Source of the DNA: Streptomyces sp. CB02009
GTDB lineage: Bacteria > Actinomycetota > Actinomycetes > Streptomycetales > Streptomycetaceae
Length of the DNA: 64,000 bases
Reading direction: 5' to 3'
NCBI RefSeq assembly: GCF_001905825.1
Contig: NZ_LIVV01000005.1
Span: 326,594-390,593 of the forward strand
The translations under genes and the position numbers were made by a program. The notes under the pieces are model-generated. The model was not told the origin of the DNA. It was given only the letters and a program-made list of their open reading frames with translations, and made no database searches. This document shows positions 53,001-60,056 of this stretch, piece by piece (the first letter of the stretch is position 1; each line of letters begins with the position of its first letter).

Positions 53001-53442
53001 GGAACAGGTGGGCGTCCTTGGTGGCGGCGGTCAGATGGGCCGGGATCCCCTCGCCCGCCAGCTCCGCGAGTTGCTCCAGGACCACGTCGACGTACGCGAC
53101 GGCGTCGTTCTGCGAGCCGAGGCGGGCGGTGATGAAGAAGGGGACGATCCGCACGCCGGCCGGCGGGTTCAGCGCGAACCAGGCCATGAGCGCCGTCTTC
53201 CCGGCCCAGGCGTCCGCCCGCCACCACCGGTACCCGTCCCCCGTACGGCAGAACGCGGCCAGCTCGGCCAACTCGTCCTCGCGGCCGATGAGTTCCGGCG
53301 GTGCGATGCGCCGGACCTGTTCCCGGTACGCCGAGCGGACCGTCGTCCCCGTGCCGAATCCCACCTGGTTGCCGTCGCCGATCACGACGACGCCCGCCTC
53401 GTTGTCGACCGTGACCGGTCGCTCTCCCCCTGCCCGCTCCAT
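49999..53442 (-). CDS. STAND-type NTPase with helical repeats
   Basis: The 1147-residue protein has a short N-terminal motif (VVVIGDGNQVGFG, 18-30), a linker, an NTPase module starting LIGREDELAEL (51-61), Walker A-like ADAWAGKTALM (76-86) in which the first Gly of the usual motif is Ala, and Walker B LVLLVDGLDE (164-173), as in NACHT/SWACOS NTPases. The remaining 750 residues are Ala/Leu/Arg-rich helical repeats of TPR character. There is no membrane segment. STAND proteins oligomerise on ligand binding and often act in stress or phage defence; no effector domain is recognisable here, so the role is open. The ATG at 53442 lacks a strong ribosome site. Confidence 0.82.
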   Translation of the reverse strand: MERAGGERPVTVDNEAGVVVIGDGNQVGFGTGTTVRSAYREQVRRIAPPELIGREDELAELAAFCRTGDGYRWWRADAWAGKTALMAWFALNPPAGVRIVPFFITARLGSQNDAVAYVDVVLEQLAELAGEGIPAHLTAATKDAHLFRLYGEASRACAARGERLVLLVDGLDEDRGVTTGPEARSIASLLPAAGPVVVSGRLNPPLPADVRPDHPLRNPEIVRLLPPSPQARAIRAEAERELKHLLATGGLPYELLGLVTASGGGLTADDLAELTGDVPYRVRDLLRTGPGRTFALRGEGYLLAHEELVVQAREMLGPREQERWRGVLRGWAESRRAGGWPADTPAYLLHGWFTMLRAAGDPDAMVDCALDAVRHDRLLAATGGDGAALAEIEAAGEAVLARGDRPALLTALLRLALRRAALRDRNGQVPAGLPVAWAELGERDRALALARGLAPPNRIRALCAVAELLHADGPRERAHALLDEADSLARAEHQSQERPFALWAVGDSWLAVGAADRAEEVMNALAGPILRRRPLLALVAFRCGTGDFRRALGAVREVREDRTRALGHAIVCGALAASSRATEALALARSEQGFGKMLGLLRIAEALGTAQDSPPPGAAADGDPQEPVRPGRLVDEALAVVEDEAPAGGSELAAELITALVAAGAAGRAEALAVEPGTSRHGEAMRLALVKALAERGDPDRAEGLLDLLVSESSRSHARAALVEAWAEADAVDRIRPVLAALTDRFSRPRAVRAAIGALVRTGHVEEAEALAASEPDVTDPQGAGLKVCLARALTAAGHRERAAALLSRVEEASRAPRHEHVAPVLAAVAEALALAGHLAPARLLTDGLTAGTNREPHLLRVVRALLATGRFEEAELQSRGARVNQREYLVGLIARARGAEGPDELIREFGRPAVRRGCVRLAVDGVPRPLLPAPETGVPVAEVQGRADRARALHGEGRDGEAALELDRAVAAARGTLRYTAVPLAAVVRAQTVLGRREQAAELLAEASAYLRFADGRREVSFVARAWVAAGGFDAAESLVAEATAELTEETAALRLDLAEELARAGEHGRAEVLLDGLARVGLARAGAYAVLALAHPDPGRAREITALALHVGPWYEALPAVLRHEPDAVPLVLAEAGRLRRALEV

Positions 53443-53488
53443 GCGCCCAACCTAGACTGGAGGGATCCCACCTGGGTCGGGAGGCGTC

Positions 53489-54187
53489 ATGACGTTCACG
53501 CAGATCATCGACTTCAAGACCAGCCGGATCGACGACATGAGCCGGCTCATGGACCGGTGGATCGAGCAGACCAAGGGCAAGCGGACCGCCACGCACAGCG
53601 TTCTCGGCAAGGACCGGGCCGATTCCACGCACCTCGTGGAGATCGTGGAGTTCCCGTCCTACGACGTGGCCATGCGGAACTCGCAGCTTCCCGAGACGGA
53701 CCGGATCTTCCGGGAGATGGTCGCGCTCTGTGACGAGATGCCGACGTTCACGGATCTCGACGTGGTCCGGGACGAGGCGATGTACAAGAACAACGCCAGG
53801 CGGCTCATGGAGATGTTCTCCGACCAGCCGGAGCTGGCGCTGCTCGACGAGGTGCTGGCCGAGGGGTACCACGACCACGATCCGACCAATGAGCAGGACG
53901 TCATCGGCATGGACGCCGTCCGGCGCGAGGTGGAGATGTGGCGGGGCGGCTTCGACTTCGCGTTCACCGTCGACGACCAGATCGCCGAGGGCGACCGGGT
54001 CTGCACCCGCTGGACGTGGCGGGGCAGCCACACCGGGGACTTCATGGGGCTGCAGCCGACCGGCATGGACGTGAGCATGACCGGCACGGTGATCCACCGC
54101 TTCCGGGACGACGGGAAGATCGTCGAGGGCTGGTGGCAGTACGACCTGCTCGGGCTCATGGGGCAGCTCGGCGCCGTGGAGGGGTGA
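53489..54187 (+). CDS. Two-domain protein with SnoaL-like (NTF2) C-terminus
   Basis: The 232-residue protein joins an N-terminal dimeric ferredoxin-like (ABM-type) part (1-95; TQIIDFKTSRIDDMSRLMDRW) to a SnoaL-like NTF2 domain (100-225; LLDEVLAEGYHDHDPTNEQDVIGMDAVRREVEMWR, GDRVCTRWTWRGSHTGDFMGLQPTG, FRDDGKIVEGWWQYD). SnoaL-like folds bind small hydrophobic or polyketide-like ligands and sometimes act as cyclases or isomerases. The substrate is unknown. The ATG at 53489 has GGGAGG seven bases upstream; it is divergent from the NTPase gene by 46 bases. Confidence 0.87.
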   Translation: MTFTQIIDFKTSRIDDMSRLMDRWIEQTKGKRTATHSVLGKDRADSTHLVEIVEFPSYDVAMRNSQLPETDRIFREMVALCDEMPTFTDLDVVRDEAMYKNNARRLMEMFSDQPELALLDEVLAEGYHDHDPTNEQDVIGMDAVRREVEMWRGGFDFAFTVDDQIAEGDRVCTRWTWRGSHTGDFMGLQPTGMDVSMTGTVIHRFRDDGKIVEGWWQYDLLGLMGQLGAVEG

Positions 54188-54220
54188 GACGGGCGGCTGT
54201 CGCGGCGACCGGTCTCCCCA

Positions 54221-54444
54221 CGACAGCGACCGCACCGAGGCGGGTGCCCGCGCGACGACGACCGCACCGTGGCCGGTACCCGCGCGACGGCGACACACCG
54301 AGGGCGGTGCCCACGCGACGGCGACCACACCAAGGCTGGCGCCCCCGCGACCGCGACCGCACCGAGGCCCGTGCACCCGCGCAGGCGACACTCCAAGGCC
54401 CGGGCCCCGTCGCACGCGACGCACCGAGGCCCGGTGCCCCCGCG
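54221..54444. repeat. Seven tandem degenerate repeats of about 32 bases
   Basis: Units start at about 54221, 54253, 54285, 54316, 54348, 54382 and 54413, each 31-34 bases, built on CGAC-GCGACCGCACCGAGGC-GGTGCCC. They fill the gap between the SnoaL-like gene and the opposing groEL1. The last unit forms the left arm of the groEL1 terminator. Confidence 0.75.
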
Positions 54445-54466
54445 ACGGGGGCACCGGGCCTCGGTG
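54422..54466 (-). terminator. groEL1 terminator
   Basis: A 20-bp perfect stem (54422-54441 with 54447-54466) closes a 5-base loop, 25 bases past the groEL1 stop. It is the longest perfect stem seen in the window. Confidence 0.9.
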
Positions 54467-54490
54467 GTCAGCTACGCGCTAGGACACGCC

Positions 54491-56119
54491 TCAGTGGGAG
54501 TGGCCGTGACCGTGGCCGTGGCCCGCGTCCGCCGGCTCCTCTTCCTTCTTCTCCACCACGAGGGTCTCGGTGGTGAGGAGGAGGGAGGCGATCGAGGCGG
54601 CGTTCTCCAGGGCGGAGCGCGTCACCTTCACCGGGTCGATGACGCCGGCCTTGACCAGGTCGCCGTACTCGCCGGTCGCGGCGTTGAAGCCCTGGCCCTT
54701 GTCGAGCTCCGCCACCTTCGAGGTGATGACGTAGCCCTCGAGGCCGGCGTTCTCGGCGATCCAGCGCAGCGGCTCGACGGCGGCGCGGCGGACGACCGCG
54801 ACACCCGTGGCCTCGTCACCGGTCTTGTCGAGGTTGCCCTCGAGGACCTTGACGGCGTGGACGAGCGCGGAGCCACCGCCGGAGACGATGCCCTCCTCGA
54901 CCGCGGCACGGGTCGCCGAGATGGCGTCCTCGAGGCGGTGCTTCTTCTCCTTCAGCTCCACCTCGGTGGCGGCGCCGACCTTGATCACGCACACGCCGCC
55001 GGCCAGCTTCGCGAGGCGCTCCTGGAGCTTCTCGCGGTCCCAGTCGGAGTCCGTGGACTCGATCTCGGCCTTGATCTGGTTGACGCGGCCCTGCACCTCG
55101 GACGAGTCGCCGCCACCGTCGACGATCGTGGTGTCGTCCTTGGTGATGGTGACGCGGCGGGCGGTGCCGAGCACGTCCAGGCCGGCCTGGTCGAGCTTGA
55201 GGCCGACCTCCTCGGCGATGACGGTCGCACCGGTGAGGGTGGCGATGTCACCGAGCATGGCCTTGCGGCGGTCACCGAAGCCGGGGGCCTTGACGGCCAC
55301 GGCGTTGAAGGTGCCACGGATCTTGTTCACGACCAGGGTCGACAGGGCCTCGCCCTCGACGTCCTCGGCGATGATCAGGAGCGGCTTGCCGGCGCCGGCC
55401 TGGATGACCTTCTCCAGGATGGGCAGCAGGTCCTGGATCGAGGAGATCTTGCCCTGGTTGATCAGGATGTACGGGTCGTCGAGGACGGCCTCCATACGCT
55501 CCTGGTCGGTCACCATGTACGGGGACAGGTAGCCCTTGTCGAAGGCCATGCCCTCGGTGAAGTCGAGCTCCAGGCCGAAGGTGTTGGACTCCTCGACGGT
55601 GATGACACCGTCCTTGCCGACCTTGTCCATCGCCTCGGCGATGAGCTCGCCGACCTGCTGGTCCTGCGCGGAGAGCGCGGCGACGGCGGCGATGTCGGAC
55701 TTGTCCTCGATCGGGCGCGCGGTGGCGAGCAGCTCGTCGGAGACGGCCTTGACGGCGGCGTCGATGCCCTTCTTCAGGGCGGCCGGGGAGGCACCCGCGG
55801 CGACGTTGCGCAGACCCTCGCGGACCAGGGCCTGGGCGAGCACGGTGGCGGTGGTGGTGCCGTCACCCGCGATGTCGTTGGTCTTGGTCGCCACCTCCTT
55901 CACCAGCTGGGCGCCGAGGTTCTCGTACGGGTCCTCGATCTCGACCTCGCGGGCGATCGTGACACCGTCGTTGGTGATGGTGGGGGCGCCGAACTTCTTG
56001 TCGATGACGACGTTGCGGCCCTTGGGGCCGATCGTCACCTTCACCGTGTCGGCAAGCTTGTTGACGCCGCGCTCAAGGGCGCGACGGGCGTCCTCGTCGA
56101 ACTTCAGGATCTTCGCCAT
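54491..56119 (-). CDS. groEL1: Chaperonin GroEL1, His-rich tail
   Basis: The 542-residue chaperonin has the ATP-site motif GDGTTTAT (about 85-92), KAPGFGDRRKAMLGDIA and the usual full length. The C-terminus is HGHGHGHSH after EEEPADAG, rather than the Gly/Met tail of canonical GroEL; this His-rich tail marks the GroEL1 paralogue in actinobacteria, and streptomycetes usually carry a second groEL elsewhere. It assists folding of cytosolic proteins with GroES, encoded 110 bases upstream, and is heat-inducible through HrcA acting on the CIRCE sites ahead of groES. Confidence 0.97.
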   Translation of the reverse strand: MAKILKFDEDARRALERGVNKLADTVKVTIGPKGRNVVIDKKFGAPTITNDGVTIAREVEIEDPYENLGAQLVKEVATKTNDIAGDGTTTATVLAQALVREGLRNVAAGASPAALKKGIDAAVKAVSDELLATARPIEDKSDIAAVAALSAQDQQVGELIAEAMDKVGKDGVITVEESNTFGLELDFTEGMAFDKGYLSPYMVTDQERMEAVLDDPYILINQGKISSIQDLLPILEKVIQAGAGKPLLIIAEDVEGEALSTLVVNKIRGTFNAVAVKAPGFGDRRKAMLGDIATLTGATVIAEEVGLKLDQAGLDVLGTARRVTITKDDTTIVDGGGDSSEVQGRVNQIKAEIESTDSDWDREKLQERLAKLAGGVCVIKVGAATEVELKEKKHRLEDAISATRAAVEEGIVSGGGSALVHAVKVLEGNLDKTGDEATGVAVVRRAAVEPLRWIAENAGLEGYVITSKVAELDKGQGFNAATGEYGDLVKAGVIDPVKVTRSALENAASIASLLLTTETLVVEKKEEEPADAGHGHGHGHSH

Positions 56120-56229
56120 GGGAGCGGTTCAGCCCTCTCGGAATGGGGTGGAACGAACCGCGCCCCCGGACGCCCTGTGCGGGGTCAAGGGGCGCAGCTC
56201 AAAGCATCTGCTTCAGATACTTCGGTGAA

Positions 56230-56538
56230 TTACTTCTCGACGATCGCGAGCACGTCGCGAGCCGAGAGGACGAGGTACTCCTCGCCGTTGTACTTCACCT
56301 CGGTGCCGCCGTACTTGCTGTACAGCACGATGTCGCCGGTCTTGACGTCGAGCGGCAGACGCTCGCCGTTCTCGAAGCGACCCGGGCCCACCGCGAGGAC
56401 GACGCCCTCCTGGGGCTTCTCCTTCGCGGTGTCCGGGATGACCAGGCCAGAGGCGGTGGTCTGCTCGGCGTCGAGCGGCTGGACCACAATGCGGTCCTCG
56501 AGCGGCTTGATGGCAACCTTGGAGCTGGTGGTCGTCAC
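56230..56538 (-). CDS. groES: Co-chaperonin GroES
   Basis: The 102-residue lid protein of the chaperonin has the family signature IKPLEDRIVVQPLDAEQTTASGLVIPDTAKEKPQEG, the mobile loop around ASGLVIPD, and the C-terminal GEEYLVLSARDVLAIVEK. The GTG at 56538 has GGAGG seven bases upstream. It is the first gene of the groES-groEL1 operon. Confidence 0.97.
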   Translation of the reverse strand: MTTTSSKVAIKPLEDRIVVQPLDAEQTTASGLVIPDTAKEKPQEGVVLAVGPGRFENGERLPLDVKTGDIVLYSKYGGTEVKYNGEEYLVLSARDVLAIVEK

Positions 56539-56635
56539 GATCCGACCTCCCCCTTCGGAGATCTCGGGGTCAACTGTCTGAGGTGGCGACCAGGTGGATC
56601 CGTCGTCGCGGGTGCCGGACCTGCCCGTCGCTCTG

Positions 56636-56662
56636 TTGGCACTCTCCAGTGGTGAGTGCCAG
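56636..56662. promoter_or_regulatory. CIRCE operator, downstream copy
   Basis: TTGGCACTC-N9-GAGTGCCAG at 56636-56662 differs from the TTAGCACTC-N9-GAGTGCTAA consensus at three positions. It lies at or just after the predicted start point of groES, suited to HrcA repression. Confidence 0.8.
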
Positions 56663-56667
56663 AGCCG

Positions 56668-56697
56668 AGACTATGACCGCGATTAGCACTCGGTCAA
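56668..56697 (-). promoter_or_regulatory. groES-groEL1 promoter
   Basis: On the minus strand TTGACC (56697-56692) and TAGTCT (56673-56668) are 18 bases apart. The two CIRCE elements overlap and flank it. Confidence 0.75.
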
Positions 56698-56709
56698 GCG
56701 GAGTGCCAA
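56683..56709. promoter_or_regulatory. CIRCE operator, upstream copy
   Basis: TTAGCACTC-N9-GAGTGCCAA differs from the HrcA consensus at a single base and covers the -35 box of groES. Confidence 0.92.
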
Positions 56710-56713
56710 TTCC

Positions 56714-56977
56714 TCACCCGTGGCGGTTCGCTTCCGGCCTCGGGAGCGCGCCCCCGGACGCCGCGGCCGGCTCCGCCGCGCCGGTGCCGACGCGTTCGGC
56801 GGCCTTCCGGCCGAGCCGCTCGATGGAGTCCACGGTCGAGGCGCAGCCGGTCAGCCCCAGCACGAGCACGGCGGCCAGGAGGGGCAGCGCCCGCGGTCCG
56901 CCCGCGCGGCGGCTTCGCCTCGCACGCGGGTCCCACGTCACGCGCGGCCCTCGCGTCCTGCGCAGTCCTCGCGTCAC
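56714..56977 (-). CDS. Small lipoprotein downstream of the deacetylase
   Basis: An 87-codon frame starts with GTG at 56977, overlapping the deacetylase stop by 4 bases (GTGA). It has a basic N-terminus, a hydrophobic core LPLLAAVLVLGL and a lipobox LTGC (Cys 45), then a short Ala/Arg/Glu-rich mature part of about 43 residues. A second GTG at residue 13 is an alternative start. The function is unknown; the coupling suggests a partner of the deacetylase. It ends just before the CIRCE site of groES. Confidence 0.6.
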   Translation of the reverse strand: MTRGLRRTRGPRVTWDPRARRSRRAGGPRALPLLAAVLVLGLTGCASTVDSIERLGRKAAERVGTGAAEPAAASGGALPRPEANRHG

Positions 56978-57900
56978 ACGTAGTCCTCGAGCTTCGCGAC
57001 CGCGTACCCCTTGGCCGTGATCACGTTCATCACCCGGCGGACCATGTCGGCCATGCTGCCCTTCCAGTCCTCCTTGCCCCGGAAGTGGGTGAGGACGATG
57101 TCGCCGGGGTGCAGGTCCCGGTCCCACTCGCGCCACTCCATGTGGTCGGGGAAGGCCTCCGCCGCCCAGAGCGGGACGGCCTTGACGCCGCAGGTGGCGG
57201 CGGCGCGCAGGGTGTCCTCGTTGTAGTTGCCGTATGGCGGGCGGAACAGCGGGGGCCGCGTGCCGAATCGTTTCTCGATGACGTCCTGCATGCCGCAGAT
57301 CTCGCGCTTCTGCTGCTTGTACGAGAGTCCCGGCAGGTAGCGGTGGTTGAGGGTGTGGTTGTGCAGGGACACCCCCGACTCCTGCGACTTCTGCATCCGG
57401 GCGAAGTAGGCGTAGTCGTCCTTGACGACGTAGTCGCTGAGGAAGGCGCTGTAGGGGATCTTCAGCTCCTGCATCATCCGCAGCAGTTCGGGGTCCTTCT
57501 CCGAGCCGTCGTCGATCGTCAGGAAGACGATCTTCTGCTTGGTCGGGACGGTGGTGAAGACGGGCGGCAGGTCCTCGCCGTCGGTCTCGAAGCCCTTGCG
57601 GGTGGTGATCTTCGGCTTGACGGCGGGCGGGGCCGGGGCTTCGAGCGGCGGCTTGGCGAGGCCCCACTTCTTCGCGGCGAGCACGCGCGCGGCGCGCTGC
57701 TTGTGGACCTTCTCGACGTACGCGTTGAGCGCGCCGGCCGCGCCCTGCTCCTGGGCCCGCGCCTGCTGCCCGGCGGCGGGGGCGGGCGCGCCGCGGTCCG
57801 GCTCGGCGCTGTCGGAGCAGCCGGTGGCGGCGGAGGCGAGGGCGGCGACGACGAGCACCGCCCCGAGCACCCGGGAGGAACCGTGCACACCTTTTGCCAT
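56974..57900 (-). CDS. Polysaccharide deacetylase lipoprotein (NodB-like)
   Basis: The 308-residue protein has an N-terminal hydrophobic signal ending SAATGC (Cys 28, likely lipidated) and a C-terminal NodB domain: TIDDG (about 131-135, metal Asp), HNHTLNH (about 179-185, metal His pair), RPPYGNYNEDT (about 220) and LTHFRGKEDW. It should remove N- or O-acetyl groups from a cell-wall or surface glycan outside the membrane. The ATG at 57900 has AAGGA nine bases upstream. A related deacetylase lies 4 kb away (61825-62670); both end in a KLEDYV/RLEDYV motif. Confidence 0.92.
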   Translation of the reverse strand: MAKGVHGSSRVLGAVLVVAALASAATGCSDSAEPDRGAPAPAAGQQARAQEQGAAGALNAYVEKVHKQRAARVLAAKKWGLAKPPLEAPAPPAVKPKITTRKGFETDGEDLPPVFTTVPTKQKIVFLTIDDGSEKDPELLRMMQELKIPYSAFLSDYVVKDDYAYFARMQKSQESGVSLHNHTLNHRYLPGLSYKQQKREICGMQDVIEKRFGTRPPLFRPPYGNYNEDTLRAAATCGVKAVPLWAAEAFPDHMEWREWDRDLHPGDIVLTHFRGKEDWKGSMADMVRRVMNVITAKGYAVAKLEDYV

Positions 57901-58029
57901 CGTTTATTCCTTTTGTCGTACGAGTCGTATGGCGCCGCATCCTGTCAGCGCGGAGGCTCGTTCCGTGGTGCGACACCGCCGTACGCGGCCCCGGTCCCCC
58001 GGCCGGCCCACACCACCGCAGGGCCCACA

Positions 58030-59220
58030 ATGGGACGGGTGACCGACCTCGCCTCCTTCGCCCCGCTGTTCACCCCCGAGGGACAGACGCTCCTCGCGGC
58101 CCTCCGCGACCACGACCCCGCCCAGGAGCTGGCGGTCGTCTCCCGGCTGCGCCGCGACCACCCCGCCGAGCTGGTGACGGCTGCCGTCGGGCAGGCGCGG
58201 CTGCGGCAGCGGGCGGTGGCAAAGTTCGGCGCGGAGGACGCGTACCGGATGTACTTCACGCCGAACGGCGTCGAGCAGTCGACCCGCGCCTCGGTCGGCA
58301 CCTACCGGGCCGGCCGGATGAAGGCGCTCGGGATCCGCAGCGTCGCCGACCTCTGCTCCGGTATCGGCGGCGACGCGATCGCACTCGCCCGCGCCGGGAT
58401 CTCCGTCCTCGCCGTGGACCGCGACCCGCTGACGGCGGCGGTCGCCCGCGCCAACGCCGAGGCGCTCGGCCTCGCGGAGCTCATCGAGGTGCGGTGCGCG
58501 GACGTCACCGAGATCGACACCGCCCCGTACGACGCGGTCTTCGTCGACCCGGCGCGGCGCGGCGGCCGGGGCCGGATCTTCGACCCCGAGGCCTACTCCC
58601 CGCCGCTCTCCTGGGCCGTCGAGGCGGCCCGCAAGGCCCCGCACGCGGCGCTCAAGGTGGCCCCCGGCATCCCGCACGAGGCGGTCCCCGCGGAGGCCGA
58701 GGCCGAGTGGATCTCGGACGGCGGGGACGTCAAGGAGGCCGTCCTCTGGTTCGGCACGGAGCCGGGCGCCCGCCGCGCCACCCTGCTCCCCTCGGGCGCC
58801 GGCCTCGTCGGCCGCGGCCTCCCCGACCCGGCGGTCCGCCCGGTCGGCCGCTACCTCTACGAGCCGGACGGCGCGGTCATCCGCGCGCACCTCGTCGCCG
58901 AGGTGGCGGAGGAGCTGGCCGGCGGCCTGATCGACGAGACGATCGCGTACGTCACGGCGGACCGGCTGGTTCCGACGCCGTACGCCGCCGCGTACGAGAT
59001 CACCGACGAACTCCCCTTCAACCTGAAGAAGTTGAAGGCCCTGCTGCGGGAGCGCGAGGTCGGCACCCTGACGGTGAAGAAGCGCGGCTCGGCGGTCGAG
59101 CCCGAGGAGATCCGCCGCAAGGTCAAGCCGAAGGGCCCGAACGCGGCGACGGTCCTGCTCACCCGCGTCGCGGGAGCCCCGACGATGCTGATCGGCCGCC
59201 CGGCGGGCGGCGGCCGCTGA
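58030..59220 (+). CDS. Class I SAM-dependent methyltransferase, THUMP-like
   Basis: The 396-residue protein has the Rossmann methyltransferase motif ADLCSGIGGDAIALARAG (about 104-121), acidic VDRDPLTAA, and the motif IV-like FVDPARRGGRGRIF, followed by a C-terminal domain (about 300-390; ELPFNLKKLKALLREREVGTLTVKKRG) typical of the THUMP-like methyltransferases. The DPARR motif points to an RNA or protein substrate, not identified here. Start at ATG 58030; GTG at 58039 (VTDLASF) is equally plausible. It is divergent from the deacetylase gene. Confidence 0.88.
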   Translation: MGRVTDLASFAPLFTPEGQTLLAALRDHDPAQELAVVSRLRRDHPAELVTAAVGQARLRQRAVAKFGAEDAYRMYFTPNGVEQSTRASVGTYRAGRMKALGIRSVADLCSGIGGDAIALARAGISVLAVDRDPLTAAVARANAEALGLAELIEVRCADVTEIDTAPYDAVFVDPARRGGRGRIFDPEAYSPPLSWAVEAARKAPHAALKVAPGIPHEAVPAEAEAEWISDGGDVKEAVLWFGTEPGARRATLLPSGAGLVGRGLPDPAVRPVGRYLYEPDGAVIRAHLVAEVAEELAGGLIDETIAYVTADRLVPTPYAAAYEITDELPFNLKKLKALLREREVGTLTVKKRGSAVEPEEIRRKVKPKGPNAATVLLTRVAGAPTMLIGRPAGGGR

Positions 59221-59227
59221 GCCGCCT

Positions 59228-59384
59228 CTCAGGGCGTCCGGCGGCCCGCAGCGCTGCCCTCAGGGCGTCCGTCGGGCCCGCAGCGCTGCCCTCAGGGCGT
59301 CCGTCGGGCCCGCAGCGCTGCCGCACTTCAGGGGCGTCCGGCGGCCCGCAGCGCTCAGGACGCCTCTGACGGCCCGCGGCCCGC
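59228..59384. repeat. Tandem repeats of 31-32 bases
   Basis: Three good copies (59228-59258, 59259-59290, 59291-59322; the last two identical) begin CTCAGGGCGTCCG, followed by two degraded copies to 59384. They fill the gap between the methyltransferase gene and an opposing membrane-protein gene and run over the latter's stop codon at 59355-59357. Confidence 0.8.
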
Positions 59385-60035
59385 ACCCGCACCCGCACCC
59401 GCACCACCCGTGCCCGCACCCGAGCCGGTCAGCCGCACCGCGAAGCGGTAGTGCCCCATGGCCTTCACCAGGCCCGTCAGGCCGGTGACCCAGAAGATCA
59501 TGGCGACGCCCATGCCGTAGGCGACCAGGCCGTAGCCGTCGTAGCGGCTGACGCCCGCCGGGACCGCGAAGCCCATCCAGAGCCCGAAGCCGCACATCGC
59601 GAACGACAGCAGCAGCCAGCAGGCGCTGAGGACGGGGGCGCGCAGCCGGGCGTCCGTCGGGCCGTGCCGGTCCAGCTCCGCCCACTGCACGAGGCGCTCG
59701 CGGACCGTCCGGTCGCGCCGCAGGCTGCGGACCGTCAGCCACACGGCCGGGACAAGGGCGCCGATGCCGAGGACCGCGGTGACGAGCCCGGTCAGCAGCT
59801 TCAGCGGTTCGAACTCGGGCCGTCCGACCGCGATGACCAGGACGCCGACGAGCCCCCAGCCCAGCTGGAGCAGGAGGAACCCGAGCAGGAACATCGCGAG
59901 CCGCCCGCCGCCGAGCAGCCGGCGCCCGAGCTCGTCCAGGGCCAGCGCCCGGTCGGCGAGCCGCGCGTCCCGGTCGGGCCAGCTCCGGATCTCGGCGGGC
60001 GGGGGCGGCGGGGGCAACGGGTTGCGCGGGGACAT
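59355..60035 (-). CDS. Four-helix membrane protein of unknown function
   Basis: The 226-residue protein has a Pro-rich start (SPRNPLPPPPPPAEIR), membrane helices near 48-72, 85-107, 142-160 and 172-192, and a C-terminal Gly/Ala repeat tail (GAGTGGAGAGAGAG). No family is recognised. The start is the ATG at 60035; a GTG three codons upstream is possible. The repetitive tail is encoded partly by the tandem repeats that run into the gene, so the true C-terminus may have been altered by repeat expansion. Confidence 0.72.
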   Translation of the reverse strand: MSPRNPLPPPPPPAEIRSWPDRDARLADRALALDELGRRLLGGGRLAMFLLGFLLLQLGWGLVGVLVIAVGRPEFEPLKLLTGLVTAVLGIGALVPAVWLTVRSLRRDRTVRERLVQWAELDRHGPTDARLRAPVLSACWLLLSFAMCGFGLWMGFAVPAGVSRYDGYGLVAYGMGVAMIFWVTGLTGLVKAMGHYRFAVRLTGSGAGTGGAGAGAGAGRGPSEAS

Positions 60036-60056
60036 GCCAAGCACCCTAAGCGCGCG

